NCBI GenBank assembly: GCA_900299025.1
Contig: OMIE01000075.1
Location: 1 to 54,857 of the forward strand
From: Burkholderiaceae bacterium
GTDB lineage: Bacteria; Pseudomonadota; Gammaproteobacteria; Burkholderiales; Burkholderiaceae_E
DNA length: 54,857 nucleotides
Reading direction: 5' to 3'
Each line of letters begins with the position of its first letter. Position 1 is the first letter of the stretch. The notes beneath the pieces were generated by a model, which had not been told where the DNA came from, did no database searches, and saw only the letters and a list, made by a program, of their open reading frames with translations. Positions 16,502 through 25,511 of the stretch are shown piece by piece. Position numbers and translations under genes: made by a program.

Positions 16502-17295
16502 TGATGAACTTGGAAGCGCTATTAATACCTGAGGACTTATTGCTTAGTGCTCAAGGTCATGTTGCACTTATCACTCTCAATAGGCCACCGCATAATTTCT
16601 TTGACCTTACCTGGATTCGCGAGCTTGCGTCAATATTTGAAGGACTTGATCGTGAGTCAGACTGCCGGGCGATTGTCTTGGGTGCAGCGGGTAGCTCCTT
16701 TTGTGCTGGTGCTGATTTCTCTAAGCCGCGCACACAAACGCCTGCTGGCGCCCCGGCAAGCAATCCCCTTTATGACGAAGCGGTGCGCTTATTCCGCTGC
16801 AAAAAGCCGGTGATTGCAGCAGTTCAAGGACCTGCGGTTGGCGGAGGTCTCGGTCTTGCGATGATGGCGGATTTTAGGGTCGCCTGCCCGGAAGCACGGT
16901 TCAGCGCGAATTTCAATCGACTCGGCTTTCACCCTGGTTTTGGTCTCAGCGTTACGCTACCTAGAACTATCGGAATTCAAAAAGCCTCTCAAATGTTTTA
17001 TAGCGGTCGCCGTGTCCAAGGCGAGGAGGCATTTGCTATGGGTTTAGCGGACAGGTTAGTTGCCAAAGAAAAGCTCTTAGACGCAGCCCTTGAGATGGCT
17101 CACGAGATCGCAGCGTCTGCGCCCATCGCTGTCCAATCGACGCGCGCGACGCTTAGGGCAGGCCTCGCGGACGCAGTGCGCGAAGCAACCAACCATGAAG
17201 GTATGGAGCAATCGCGACACTATTTAACTGAAGACTTTAAAGAAGGCGTAAAGGCGATGGCTGAGCGTCGCAGTCCGGTCTTTCAAGGGCGCTAA
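16501..17295 (+). CDS. Enoyl-CoA hydratase/isomerase family protein, atypical active site
   Basis: The 264-residue crotonase-fold protein has the oxyanion-hole segments SSFCAGAD (65-72) and GPAVGGGLGLAMMADF (110-125). Both glutamates used by classical enoyl-CoA hydratase appear absent: the Glu144 position is Gly118, and the Glu164 position aligns with Phe138 in NFNRLGFHPG. It is therefore unlikely to be a simple hydratase and may be an isomerase, a hydrolase or a C-C bond enzyme of the superfamily. Its ATG shares one base with the receptor stop (TAATG), and the next gene follows after 3 bp, so all three are one operon. Confidence 0.87.
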   Translation: MMNLEALLIPEDLLLSAQGHVALITLNRPPHNFFDLTWIRELASIFEGLDRESDCRAIVLGAAGSSFCAGADFSKPRTQTPAGAPASNPLYDEAVRLFRCKKPVIAAVQGPAVGGGLGLAMMADFRVACPEARFSANFNRLGFHPGFGLSVTLPRTIGIQKASQMFYSGRRVQGEEAFAMGLADRLVAKEKLLDAALEMAHEIAASAPIAVQSTRATLRAGLADAVREATNHEGMEQSRHYLTEDFKEGVKAMAERRSPVFQGR

Positions 17296-17298
17296 CTC

Positions 17299-18465
17299 AT
17301 GATGAAGCTTGTATCGGGCGCCTATCGACCACCCAAAGCGGAGGGCATTTTTTTCGGACAAGCCTTCGACCGGGTAATCGATCAAGTGCTTGCCGAGCAT
17401 CCGGGCCAGCGCGCTTTTGTACTCGTTAGCAAATCAATTCGTACACAGACAAACGACCTTCAGCGGCTCGAAGAAAAGCTTGGCTCCCGGCTTGTGGGCG
17501 TTTTTGATGGTGTCACCGCACACACACCGAGAGAGTCTGTTTTCGCAGCAGCACAAGCGGCGAAGAGCGCTCAGGCAGAAGTTCTCATAACGCTTGGTGG
17601 AGGCTCGCAAACCGATGCAGGCAAGATCGTTCAGTTGTGCCTCTCTAACGATATCGACAGCATCAAAGGGATGGATCGGCTGCGCTCGGTCGCTGGAAAG
17701 CCGGCGCCCGGCCTTAAAGCGCCTAAAGCAAGAATGATTGCGCTGCCCACTACCCTCTCTGCGGGAGAGTTTACCGCTTACGCAGGCATGACCAATAGCG
17801 AAACTGGCATTAAAGAGAGCGTTCAGCATCCTTATGCAGTACCCTCACATGTCATTCTTGATCCCGCGTTGACCTTAGCAACGCCGATGCCGCTTTGGCT
17901 TTCCTCTGGGGTAAGAGCGATCGATCATGCTGTTGAAGGGTATTTATCGATCCATGCACAGCCCTTTTCACAGGCAGCCGATCTGCAAGCAATGCGTTTA
18001 TTGCCGCAGGCACTTTTACGCTCGTTTCGCGACCCCTCGGATCTGCAAGCACGTTTTGATTGTCAGATCGGCATGTGGCTATCGATGGTCGGCTCGCAGT
18101 CGGGTGTGAGCAAAGGCGCAAGCCATGCTATCGGGCATCTACTTGGGTCTTGGGCTAAGATTCCGCACGGCATTACATCATGCATTACGCTTGCAAGTGT
18201 TCTACGATTTAATTCGGTCGTCAATGCAGCAGCCCAAGTAGAGGTAGCCAAGGCCTTGGGCGCAGATGATGGCGACGCAGCAGGCTACATCGAAAGGCTC
18301 GTCTTAGACTTGACCCTGCCAAGTCGCCTCGGGCACTATGGCATTCGTGCTGATCAGCTCCCCGAACTCGCAAGGCTATGCATGCATGACCGATGGATTC
18401 CTACGAATCCTCGAAGCATACCCACGGCTGAGAGCTTGCTACCTTTATTAGAACGCATGCTTTAG
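17299..18465 (+). CDS. Maleylacetate reductase-like, iron-ADH family
   Basis: The 388-residue protein has the NAD-binding GGGSQTDAGK (100-109) and the two-domain layout of family III alcohol dehydrogenases. Histidines at 210 (AIDHAVEG), 276, 280 and 290 (KIPHG) are visible. The metal-ligand Asp found four residues before the first His in iron ADHs is replaced (Arg206), as in maleylacetate reductases (SGVRAIDHAVE pattern). Such enzymes reduce maleylacetate to 3-oxoadipate in aromatic degradation. No ring-opening dioxygenase is nearby, so another unsaturated oxo-acid may be the substrate. Last gene of the receptor operon. Confidence 0.85.
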   Translation: MMKLVSGAYRPPKAEGIFFGQAFDRVIDQVLAEHPGQRAFVLVSKSIRTQTNDLQRLEEKLGSRLVGVFDGVTAHTPRESVFAAAQAAKSAQAEVLITLGGGSQTDAGKIVQLCLSNDIDSIKGMDRLRSVAGKPAPGLKAPKARMIALPTTLSAGEFTAYAGMTNSETGIKESVQHPYAVPSHVILDPALTLATPMPLWLSSGVRAIDHAVEGYLSIHAQPFSQAADLQAMRLLPQALLRSFRDPSDLQARFDCQIGMWLSMVGSQSGVSKGASHAIGHLLGSWAKIPHGITSCITLASVLRFNSVVNAAAQVEVAKALGADDGDAAGYIERLVLDLTLPSRLGHYGIRADQLPELARLCMHDRWIPTNPRSIPTAESLLPLLERML

Positions 18466-18483
18466 CAGATCGGAAGCCAACCA

Positions 18484-19530
18484 TTACTGACGAACCAGGT
18501 GATCCCATAAGGCCTCAGCGCCAAGTTCAAGCGTCCAAGCGCCAACGCGGGACTGCCAATAGGCCTCGTTCCCAAATTCATCACGCCATGCGTAAAGCCT
18601 GCGAGTAAAGCGATGCAAGCTATGTTCGCGAGTAAAGCCCATCGCACCGTGGACTTGGTGGGCAAGATCAGCACAAAGACCTCCAGCCTCACTCGCACGA
18701 GCCTTGGCGATCGCCACCGACCATGCGGCGTGTTCGCCCCAGCCATGACCAGCGATTGCATCAAGTGCAGCCTGATAAGCTGCTTGCGACGCCGCAGCAT
18801 GCGAAGCAAGCACCGCAAGCATATGCTGCACCGCCTGAAACTTACCAATCGCTCGTCCAAACTGCTTGCGCTCATTAGCGTATTGGATCGATAACTGTAG
18901 CGTTCGTTCTATTGCGCCGTTGATCTGGGCAGCCCTCACCAACGCACCCATTTGTTCAAAGCGATGATGAAGACCCATACCGTGGCTTCTCGTGCTGATA
19001 TGCTCAGCGTGAATGCGAACATCCTCCCTTGGCTCACCAGCAAGATTGCGCCTTGCAGCCACGACCTGCCATGCTTGCCGAGGTCGGTCACACCATGAAA
19101 CAGTTCCTTGTTCATCCACAAGGACCAAAGCCTGAGCCTGGCCGGCCCAGCCAACTCTTAAAGCCATTAGCTCTTCTTTTTGTAGCGACGCACTGAGGAC
19201 CAAGCGATGTTGTTCCTTGCTGTATGTGTCAATGAGCGCATCGGCCAGGGGCCCTGTCCACTGCGGATTGCTCGCAGACACCAAGGCAATAGCCAATGCG
19301 GTTTCGGCGATGGGTATAGGCATGGCGTGGTAGGCGCAACGTGACAGCATGTCGCAGACCTCATGCAACCCAAGCGCTAAGCCACCTGCAGAATCTGGCA
19401 ACATCGCCGTTGTAAGTCCAACATCGCCCAAAGCTTCCCAGAGCGACAGCTGAAAAACACCTTCTTCAGCGGCATGAATAGCGGCCGGCTTTAAGTAATC
19501 AGCAGCGATACGGTCGATGGTGTCCAGCAT
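18484..19530 (-). CDS. Acyl-CoA dehydrogenase, probable partner subunit
   Basis: The 348-residue protein has the ACAD layout: N-terminal helical domain (LGDVGLTTAMLPDSAGGLALGL), a short middle beta domain and a C-terminal helical bundle (QYANERKQFGRAIGKFQAVQHML, GAMGFTREHSLHRFTRR). It is shorter than the usual 380 residues and lacks the clear active-site Glu segment. The C-terminal HRFTRRLYAW pattern resembles the beta-type subunits of heteromeric ACADs from actinobacterial steroid degradation. It begins 11 bp after the companion ACAD and is probably cotranscribed. I infer a hetero-oligomer. A free-standing enzyme is the alternative. Confidence 0.88.
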   Translation of the reverse strand: MLDTIDRIAADYLKPAAIHAAEEGVFQLSLWEALGDVGLTTAMLPDSAGGLALGLHEVCDMLSRCAYHAMPIPIAETALAIALVSASNPQWTGPLADALIDTYSKEQHRLVLSASLQKEELMALRVGWAGQAQALVLVDEQGTVSWCDRPRQAWQVVAARRNLAGEPREDVRIHAEHISTRSHGMGLHHRFEQMGALVRAAQINGAIERTLQLSIQYANERKQFGRAIGKFQAVQHMLAVLASHAAASQAAYQAALDAIAGHGWGEHAAWSVAIAKARASEAGGLCADLAHQVHGAMGFTREHSLHRFTRRLYAWRDEFGNEAYWQSRVGAWTLELGAEALWDHLVRQ

Positions 19531-19541
19531 GAAGAGCCTCC

Positions 19542-20702
19542 TTAACGCAAGCCAAGGCCACGAGCAATCATCCCGCGCAATATTTCCCGTGTACCGCCGC
19601 GCAAGGTGAATGATGGCGAGCGCAGAATCGTCATACCTAAGTTCTCATCATAGGCAGCACTTGGCCCCATCGATGGCTCGATACCAAAAAGCCGCCTGAA
19701 CACCTCGGGTACTTCGCGTTCGAAGGCTGTGCCCAAGTCTTTGACCAAGGCTGCTTCAATAGCTGGATTCTCCCCGCGCTCAAGCTTTCCTGCTATTGAA
19801 CTTGACATGCGCCTCAGGCTCGCAAGGTGTACGATCAATCGGCCCAATTCCTGAAGACTATGGCGATCTGAATGATCTACTTTCGATAGCTGACGAATCG
19901 AGTCGAGCAGGAGCTGAAAAGTACTCATAAAGCGATCGGGACCAGAGCGCTCAAAGGCAAGCTCGCCGGTCACTAAACGCCAGCCCTGACCTACCTCGCC
20001 AAGAACCATAGCGTCTGAGACGAAATAGTCCTGCAAGATCACTTCATTGAAATCATGACCTCCGTATAAATTATGGATCGGTCTTGTGCTAAAGCCTGGC
20101 TTTGATGTATCGATAATGAACTGGGTAAGTCCCGCATGTCGATCTTGGTCAAGTGCTTCGGTTCTTGCCAATAAGATGAGGTAGTGAGCCATGTGGGCTG
20201 CGCTTGTCCAGACCTTTGATCCTGTGATCTCCCAGCCCCCATCAACACGTTGTGCTCGGCTTCGTACAGCAGCCAAGTCCGAACCTGAGTCGGGCTCACT
20301 CATACCGATACTGAAATAACACTCGCCCTTGACAATCTTCGGAATGATCAAGGATTTGGCTTCCTCAGTACCATGTCGCAGAATTTGCGTACCACTTTGC
20401 CGATCGGCAACCCAATGACAGCCCACAGGTGCACCGGCGGCCAGTAGTTCTTCAATCACCACAAAGCGTTCAAGCGCCGACCTTTCATGTCCCCCATATC
20501 GTTTGGGCCAACACATGCCGATGTAGCCCTTCTCGCCGCAGGCCTTTGAAAAAGCTGGGTGCCTGGTACCCCAGGCATTTAACCGTGGGTCGAAAGCACC
20601 AGCCTGAACATGGTCTGCAACAAATCGCCGCACTTCTTCGCGCAAGGCAACAGCCTGCGCCGGCAATTGCACGGGCTCAAACGAAAACGAGGTTCCAGAC
20701 AT
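19542..20702 (-). CDS. Acyl-CoA dehydrogenase, probable catalytic subunit
   Basis: The 386-residue protein has all three ACAD domains, including YFSIGMSEPDSGSDLAAV (FAD/substrate contact) and the C-terminal LRGGTREILRGMIARGLGL. There is no Glu before GGT, so the short-chain-type base is absent. Glu251 in AFERSGPDRF sits where isovaleryl-CoA-dehydrogenase-type enzymes keep theirs. I start at ATG 20702 (MSGTSFSFEP) with AAGG 8 nt upstream, not at a codon 18 residues earlier. Electrons would go to ETF and then to the ETF-quinone oxidoreductase at 44654-46300. The acyl substrate is unknown and may be branched or ring-derived. Confidence 0.92.
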   Translation of the reverse strand: MSGTSFSFEPVQLPAQAVALREEVRRFVADHVQAGAFDPRLNAWGTRHPAFSKACGEKGYIGMCWPKRYGGHERSALERFVVIEELLAAGAPVGCHWVADRQSGTQILRHGTEEAKSLIIPKIVKGECYFSIGMSEPDSGSDLAAVRSRAQRVDGGWEITGSKVWTSAAHMAHYLILLARTEALDQDRHAGLTQFIIDTSKPGFSTRPIHNLYGGHDFNEVILQDYFVSDAMVLGEVGQGWRLVTGELAFERSGPDRFMSTFQLLLDSIRQLSKVDHSDRHSLQELGRLIVHLASLRRMSSSIAGKLERGENPAIEAALVKDLGTAFEREVPEVFRRLFGIEPSMGPSAAYDENLGMTILRSPSFTLRGGTREILRGMIARGLGLR

Positions 20703-20712
20703 CGGCGAGGCC

Positions 20713-20895
20713 TTATAAGCAGCAAGATAAGTCAAGTGTCCTGGCTCGACGATCAATTGTCCAGCCGAGGCGTTTCAAACGCCGCACCAGCAAAGCTCGC
20801 AGCGATGCAAGTCCCCAGGATGACTCGATCGCTTGGGCGTTAAACTCTGTGCTAAATCGCATGAGGTCATCCGAATGAAGTCGCGCTTGCTGCAA
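20713..20895 (-). CDS. Possible small ORF upstream of the ACAD pair
   Basis: A frame on the minus strand ends 10 bp before the ACAD start and reads back as a leucine- and arginine-rich helix-forming sequence (STEFNAQAIESSWGLASLRA, then LVRRLKRLGW). Only a TTG (20895) or an internal ATG (20862) could start it, and neither has a good ribosome-binding site. No family is recognised. The position suggests a leader peptide or a decayed gene. It may also be non-coding. Confidence 0.2.
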   Translation of the reverse strand: MQQARLHSDDLMRFSTEFNAQAIESSWGLASLRALLVRRLKRLGWTIDRRARTLDLSCCL

Positions 20896-20933
20896 ATCGA
20901 GTGGAACTTCGAACTCGATAACAAACCAATCGT

Positions 20934-23525
20934 ATGAAGACCACTAAGGAAGAACAAGCCACAAGCTTTGCTGGCCATACGCCGATGATGCAGCAGTATT
21001 TACGCATAAAGGCTAATTATCCGAACGTTCTTCTTTTTTATCGAATGGGCGACTTCTACGAGCTCTTTGGAGACGATGCCGAGCGCGGCGCCAAGCTTTT
21101 AGGCATAACCCTAACAACTCGGGGTCAGTCAAACCAAAAGCCGATCCGTATGGCGGGCGTACCAGTACATGCCCTTGAGCCCTATTTGGCGCGACTAGTC
21201 AAAGCCGGTGAATCGGTCGCCATTTGCGAGCAAATCGGCGACCCGGCTACGAGTAAAGGTCCCGTCGAGCGTCAAGTACTTCGTGTCGTCACACCGGGAA
21301 CACTCACCGATGCAAGCCTTCTGCCCGATCGCGAGGAGCGATGCCTGGCTGCGATTACCCGATCTGATCGCCGACAGCAAGCGGCACTTGCCTGGATGTC
21401 ACTGGCGTCGGGTGAATGTCTTGTTGCAGAAGTCGACTGGAACGGGTTGAGCGACTTTTTGCAAAACATGCAATGTGTTGAGGTCTTGGTCCCCGAAGCT
21501 TTGGTCGGCATACTGCCTGCGTCAATGGGCGATACGATGGTCGTAAAACCCTTAGCCGATTGGCATTTTGAGCGTGAACGCGCTTTGCGAAAGCTTAGCG
21601 AACGGCTGGGCGTGGCATCAATGAAGGGCTTTGAGATCGGCGATGAGCCTGCACTACAAAGCGCTGCGTATGCGCTTATCGAATATGCTGCAAAAAATAG
21701 CGGATTGCTTGAAGACGCTGCGATGCCACATTTACAGTCGATTCGTCGGTGGCGCAGCGACGCCTATCTGACGCTCGATCAGGTCGCATGTAGAAATCTT
21801 GAGCTGGTCGAAGGTTTACACGGCGGCACAAGCCACACCCTTTTGGCAAGACTTGATCAGTGTCGCAGCGCCGCAGGGTCGCGCCTGTTGCGTCACCGTT
21901 TACTGCATCCGGTTCGCGATTGGCAGGAGATCTCGCAGCGACAGCAGCAAATTCTTGCGCTTTTGCCTGCTTTAGACGACTCGCTGCTAGGCCAACTCGA
22001 CGCCATGGTGGATTTTGAGCGTCTAGCAACAAGAATTGCACTTGGATCGATCAGGCCGCGTGAGCTTGCCGCGCTACGGGCTGCGATCAAGATTTTGCCG
22101 ACACTGATGAGTAGGCTTCCGCAGGCTTTTCAATCCGAACTCGCCGCACTCGATCTCGAGCCAACACTTTTGACTTGCCTTGAGCAACAACTGCTCGATG
22201 AACCCGCGAGCCAGCTGCGCGATGGTGGGGTGATCCGTGACGGCTTCGATATCGAACTCGATGAACTGAGAAGTCTTGATCGTGGATGTGATGAATTCCT
22301 CGCACGCTTTGAAGTCCGCGAACGTGAGCGCACTGGTATCGCCAATCTAAAGGTTGCCTATAACAGTGTTCACGGTTTTTATATCGAAGTGAGCCAGGGG
22401 CAACTCACGCGCGTACCCGATGATTATCGTCGTCGCCAGACGCTAAAAAATGCAGAACGATTCATTACCCCCGAGCTCAAGGCCTTTGAAGACAAGGCAC
22501 TTTCTGCAAAGGAGCGCGCGCTTCATCGCGAACGTAAACTTTACGAAGCCCTGGTGAGCGGGTTGTTGAGCCATGTACCGGCACTTCAGGCTGCCGGCCA
22601 AGCCATTGCTCGCATTGACCTTGCTCAGTCGATCGCGTCGATTTCAGTTGACTCACAGTGGTGTCAGCCATCATTGAGCGAAGGACAGTTACTTCGCATT
22701 GAGCAAGGTCGCCATCCTGTGCTCGAAACCCTGGTCGAGGGCTTTATCGCTAATGACTGCGATATGCATGAACAACAGCGCATGGCGATCATTACAGGCC
22801 CAAACATGGGTGGAAAGTCGACATACATGCGGCAAATCGCCTTGATTGTACTCATGGCGCACTGCGGATTTTTTGTGCCTGCTCGATCATGCACCTTAGG
22901 TGTCTTTGATCGTATCTTCACTAGAATTGGTGCATCTGACGATCTCGCGGGTGGCCGCTCAACCTTTATGGTTGAAATGACAGAAGCCGCAGCCATCTTG
23001 CATCATGCAAGTGAGAAGTCTCTGGTGCTCATGGACGAAATAGGTCGAGGCACTTCCACCTACGACGGACTGGCGCTTGCCCAGGCGATTGCAGAACAAC
23101 TCGCACAAGGCAACCGAAGCCTATGCCTTTTCGCAACCCATTACTTCGAGCTCACAGCGCTGTCCCAACATTTAGCGGCTGTTATCAATTTGCACCTTAG
23201 TGCTGCCGAAGGGCGAACTGGGATACGATTTTTGCATCAAGTCCGAGAGGGCCCGGCGAGCCGAAGCTACGGCATTCAAGTCGCACGCTTGGCAGGACTG
23301 CCCTCAGCAGTGACTCGTAAGGCTGCCCAATTACTTGATAGCCTTGAGCAAAGCTCGCGCGACCGCTTGATGCAACCCGATCTTTTTAGTACCCCTCAAA
23401 TCGTCGAAGCCTCACCGCCCGAGGCATCGCTCCGGGATGTGTTAGCGGGCATTAATCCCGACGAGATTACCCCGAAACAAGCGCAAGCTTGGCTCTATGA
23501 GTTAAAGCGTATGTGCGAAGACTAG
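20934..23525 (+). CDS. mutS: DNA mismatch repair protein MutS
   Basis: MutS recognises mismatches and small loops and recruits MutL. The 863-residue protein starts with the mismatch-reading Phe-x-Glu element ([12 protein letters not shown]). Connector, lever and clamp domains follow, then the ABC-type ATPase with Walker [14 protein letters not shown] (about 622-634), Walker [21 protein letters not shown] and the ATHYFEL switch. The C-terminal helix-turn-helix and a short tail complete it. Length is normal, with no frameshift. It ends 2 bp before the convergent SlyD-like gene. The roughly 230 bp upstream contain only the possible small ORF. Confidence 0.98.
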   Translation: MKTTKEEQATSFAGHTPMMQQYLRIKANYPNVLLFYRMGDFYELFGDDAERGAKLLGITLTTRGQSNQKPIRMAGVPVHALEPYLARLVKAGESVAICEQIGDPATSKGPVERQVLRVVTPGTLTDASLLPDREERCLAAITRSDRRQQAALAWMSLASGECLVAEVDWNGLSDFLQNMQCVEVLVPEALVGILPASMGDTMVVKPLADWHFERERALRKLSERLGVASMKGFEIGDEPALQSAAYALIEYAAKNSGLLEDAAMPHLQSIRRWRSDAYLTLDQVACRNLELVEGLHGGTSHTLLARLDQCRSAAGSRLLRHRLLHPVRDWQEISQRQQQILALLPALDDSLLGQLDAMVDFERLATRIALGSIRPRELAALRAAIKILPTLMSRLPQAFQSELAALDLEPTLLTCLEQQLLDEPASQLRDGGVIRDGFDIELDELRSLDRGCDEFLARFEVRERERTGIANLKVAYNSVHGFYIEVSQGQLTRVPDDYRRRQTLKNAERFITPELKAFEDKALSAKERALHRERKLYEALVSGLLSHVPALQAAGQAIARIDLAQSIASISVDSQWCQPSLSEGQLLRIEQGRHPVLETLVEGFIANDCDMHEQQRMAIITGPNMGGKSTYMRQIALIVLMAHCGFFVPARSCTLGVFDRIFTRIGASDDLAGGRSTFMVEMTEAAAILHHASEKSLVLMDEIGRGTSTYDGLALAQAIAEQLAQGNRSLCLFATHYFELTALSQHLAAVINLHLSAAEGRTGIRFLHQVREGPASRSYGIQVARLAGLPSAVTRKAAQLLDSLEQSSRDRLMQPDLFSTPQIVEASPPEASLRDVLAGINPDEITPKQAQAWLYELKRMCED

Positions 23526-23527
23526 GT

Positions 23528-24004
23528 TTAGGACTGATCTGAATCACACGCTTCGATTTCGTCTGTGGTCGCCGGCCAAATATCGAGAACCTCGATGTCA
23601 AACCGCAAACCCATTCCAGCAAGCGGATGATTGCCATCAAGCACGGCAACATCGTCTGTAAAATCTGTAACTGTGTAGCGGATGCCGTCATTGGGCTGAC
23701 CCGGGATACCCTCAAAGCTCATACCGGCCTCGATCGCTGAAGGCAATAATTCACGGGCCACCAAATGAATCAACTGCTCGTCGTAGTCCCCAAAACTGTC
23801 GTTTGGCTCGAGATAAAGGGATAGTTTCGCTAATGGACCGAGTCCCTCGATCGCCTGCTCGATCTTTGGAAATAGATCTCTTTGCACCCCATGCAAATAA
23901 ACCAAACTTCGGGCCTCGGGCTCGATGGGCTCAGCAAGACTGTCATATATTCGATATCTTAAACTCACCCATTGTCCGTAAGCAACGCTCTTCTCTTCGC
24001 TCAA
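23528..24004 (-). CDS. slyD: FKBP-type peptidyl-prolyl isomerase, SlyD-like
   Basis: The 158-residue protein keeps the FKBP domain interrupted by an insert-in-flap chaperone domain. The family hallmark LDGNHPLAGMGLRFDIEVLDI is at about 122-142, and NDSFGDYDEQLIHLV marks the junction. It lacks the His/Cys-rich metal-binding tail of E. coli SlyD, so nickel handling is unlikely. The start is TTG at 24004, with AAGGAGG only 4 nt away and no ATG nearby. It converges on mutS and diverges from the oxygenase gene across 101 bp that contain a palindrome. Confidence 0.88.
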   Translation of the reverse strand: MSEEKSVAYGQWVSLRYRIYDSLAEPIEPEARSLVYLHGVQRDLFPKIEQAIEGLGPLAKLSLYLEPNDSFGDYDEQLIHLVARELLPSAIEAGMSFEGIPGQPNDGIRYTVTDFTDDVAVLDGNHPLAGMGLRFDIEVLDIWPATTDEIEACDSDQS

Positions 24005-24013
24005 TTGACCTCC

Positions 24014-24027
24014 TTGTCTGAAGACAA
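24014..24027. repeat. Palindrome in the slyD/oxygenase divergent region
   Basis: TTGTCT and AGACAA flank a 2-nt centre (24014-24027), a 14-bp operator-like palindrome. It lies 10 bp before the slyD-like start codon and about 80 bp before the divergent oxygenase gene. It could be a regulator-binding site; nothing identifies the factor. Confidence 0.35.
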
Positions 24028-24105
24028 ATAGACTTGTTATGCTTGGGTAGTCTCTGCTTGCACACCATGACTCAAAAGAGCTGATTGCTTTCTCATGCTA
24101 AGTCA

Positions 24106-25380
24106 ATGACATCAACAAAAAAAGTAACCAATCGGCGACCAAAAAATAACGTCGGCGGGCTCAATTTTGGCCCGACCAGTGTAGCCGAGTTCCTCGCGCA
24201 GTTCTGGCAACAAAAGCCATTGCTCTTGCGACGCTTTGTCGATCCTGGATCGGTTAATACCGGGCTCGAATCCTTGCTGTCGTTTGCACAGCAAGACGAC
24301 ATCTCGAGTCGTCTGATCCGGGTTCGAAAACAGGACTGGTCGATGCAAGAGGGGCCTTTCGACGCACTTCCTAGCCTGCGTACAAAACAATGGACGATAT
24401 TGCTCCAAGGAATGGATCGAAGTCTTGATCAGGCCTATGCTTTGCGCCTGGCATTTGGTTTTTTGCCCCATGCAAGAATCGATGATGTCATGATCAGTGT
24501 TGCCTCCGCCGGTGGCGGCGTTGGCGCGCACCTCGATGAGTACGATGTCTTTCTGGTGCAAGGACATGGCCAACGTCGATGGCGCTGGGGTTATCAAAGT
24601 GATCATCGTTTCCAGACAAACAAACCACTTAAATTACTAGAGCGTTTTGAACCGCAATTTGAGGCTGTTTTAGAACCAGGCGATTGCTTGTATTTGCCAC
24701 CTCGCTGGGCTCATGAGGGCGTTGCACTTAGCCCATGCAGCACCTGGTCGGTTGGCTTTCGTGCACCGTCTCGCCAAGAGTTCTTGCAGTACTTTCTACT
24801 CGAGGCCGCCGAGTCGGTCTCAGGTGCCAATCCGCGCTACCAGGACATGCGCCTAGCGAAAACAAAACAAGCTGGTCGTATTCCTATCGCACTCGCCGAA
24901 CAACTCAAACAATGGGCGATGTCTTTTCGAAGTGAGCAGCCACTTGTTGAACAAGCTTTGGGGCGCTTTCTCAGCGAACCTGCAGCCAACGCCTGGTTTG
25001 AAAGTCCTGCTAAGTCGCTAAGCAAACGTCAATGGCTCAGCAAGGCTTTGGCCTTCGGGCTTGCACTTCACCCTGCAAGTCGCATGGTTTACGATAACAA
25101 GTCTGTTTGGCTCAACGGCGAAATCCTCGCTCGGCCCTGCCCCTTACTCAGGCAGCTTGCCGACCAGCGTTATATCCATGCAAATCAATTGAAAAAATCG
25201 TTACCAGAAAACATGACGAACGCCTTGTCAAATGCCCCTACAAAGCACTTTGATCCTGTCACCAAACGGCAAGATGCAGGAGAATGCAAGAAAACTGTTG
25301 AATTTCAGCCACTATTTGACAGCTTATTTGGCTGCTACCAGCAAGGTTCGATACGCTTTTGGAGTGAGAAGCATTCCTAA
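24106..25380 (+). CDS. roxA: JmjC/cupin ribosomal oxygenase-like protein (RoxA/YcfD)
   Basis: The family comprises Fe(II)- and 2-oxoglutarate-dependent oxygenases; E. coli YcfD hydroxylates an arginine of ribosomal protein L16. The 424-residue protein carries the facial triad His142-x-Asp144 (GAHLDEYDVF) and His203 (PPRWAHEGVA) on a double-stranded beta helix, after an N-terminal FWQQKPLLLRRF motif. A winged-helix-like C-terminal region follows. Start at ATG 24106; a TTG at 24085 would add seven residues. All metal ligands are intact. The substrate assignment is by homology. The gene is next to the structured leader of the lipoprotein gene. Confidence 0.87.
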   Translation: MTSTKKVTNRRPKNNVGGLNFGPTSVAEFLAQFWQQKPLLLRRFVDPGSVNTGLESLLSFAQQDDISSRLIRVRKQDWSMQEGPFDALPSLRTKQWTILLQGMDRSLDQAYALRLAFGFLPHARIDDVMISVASAGGGVGAHLDEYDVFLVQGHGQRRWRWGYQSDHRFQTNKPLKLLERFEPQFEAVLEPGDCLYLPPRWAHEGVALSPCSTWSVGFRAPSRQEFLQYFLLEAAESVSGANPRYQDMRLAKTKQAGRIPIALAEQLKQWAMSFRSEQPLVEQALGRFLSEPAANAWFESPAKSLSKRQWLSKALAFGLALHPASRMVYDNKSVWLNGEILARPCPLLRQLADQRYIHANQLKKSLPENMTNALSNAPTKHFDPVTKRQDAGECKKTVEFQPLFDSLFGCYQQGSIRFWSEKHS

Positions 25381-25384
25381 AGGC

Positions 25385-25475
25385 TATAATACGGGCTTGC
25401 CTGCGCTCGATTGATAGAGCTTTGCACTATCAGCTTTAGTTCGAGGCAAACTGTCAACAATCCTCGGACAGTTTT
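25385..25475 (+). promoter_or_regulatory. Promoter and leader with competing hairpins
   Basis: TATAAT (25385-25390) is a perfect -10, without a clear -35, and would give a leader of about 115 nt. Three paired elements follow. First, TGATAG/CTATCA (25412-25432) sits inside CTCGA/TCGAG (25406-25445). Second, CGAGG (25443-25447) pairs with CCTCG (25463-25467). Third, AAACTGTC (25449-25456) pairs exactly with GACAGTTT (25468-25475). The second and third stems interleave, and the first shares bases with the second. Mutually exclusive folds in a leader can form a switch or attenuator. An AAAGGA precedes the ATG. Confidence 0.5.
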
Positions 25476-25511
25476 CATATCGATTTATTTGCCGTAACGA
25501 AAGGAAAACAC

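Noticed and set aside
20429-20878. 149-codon frame antisense to the start of the ACAD gene
   Set aside because: Rich in Arg, Gln and Ser with no motif, and overlaps a secure gene.
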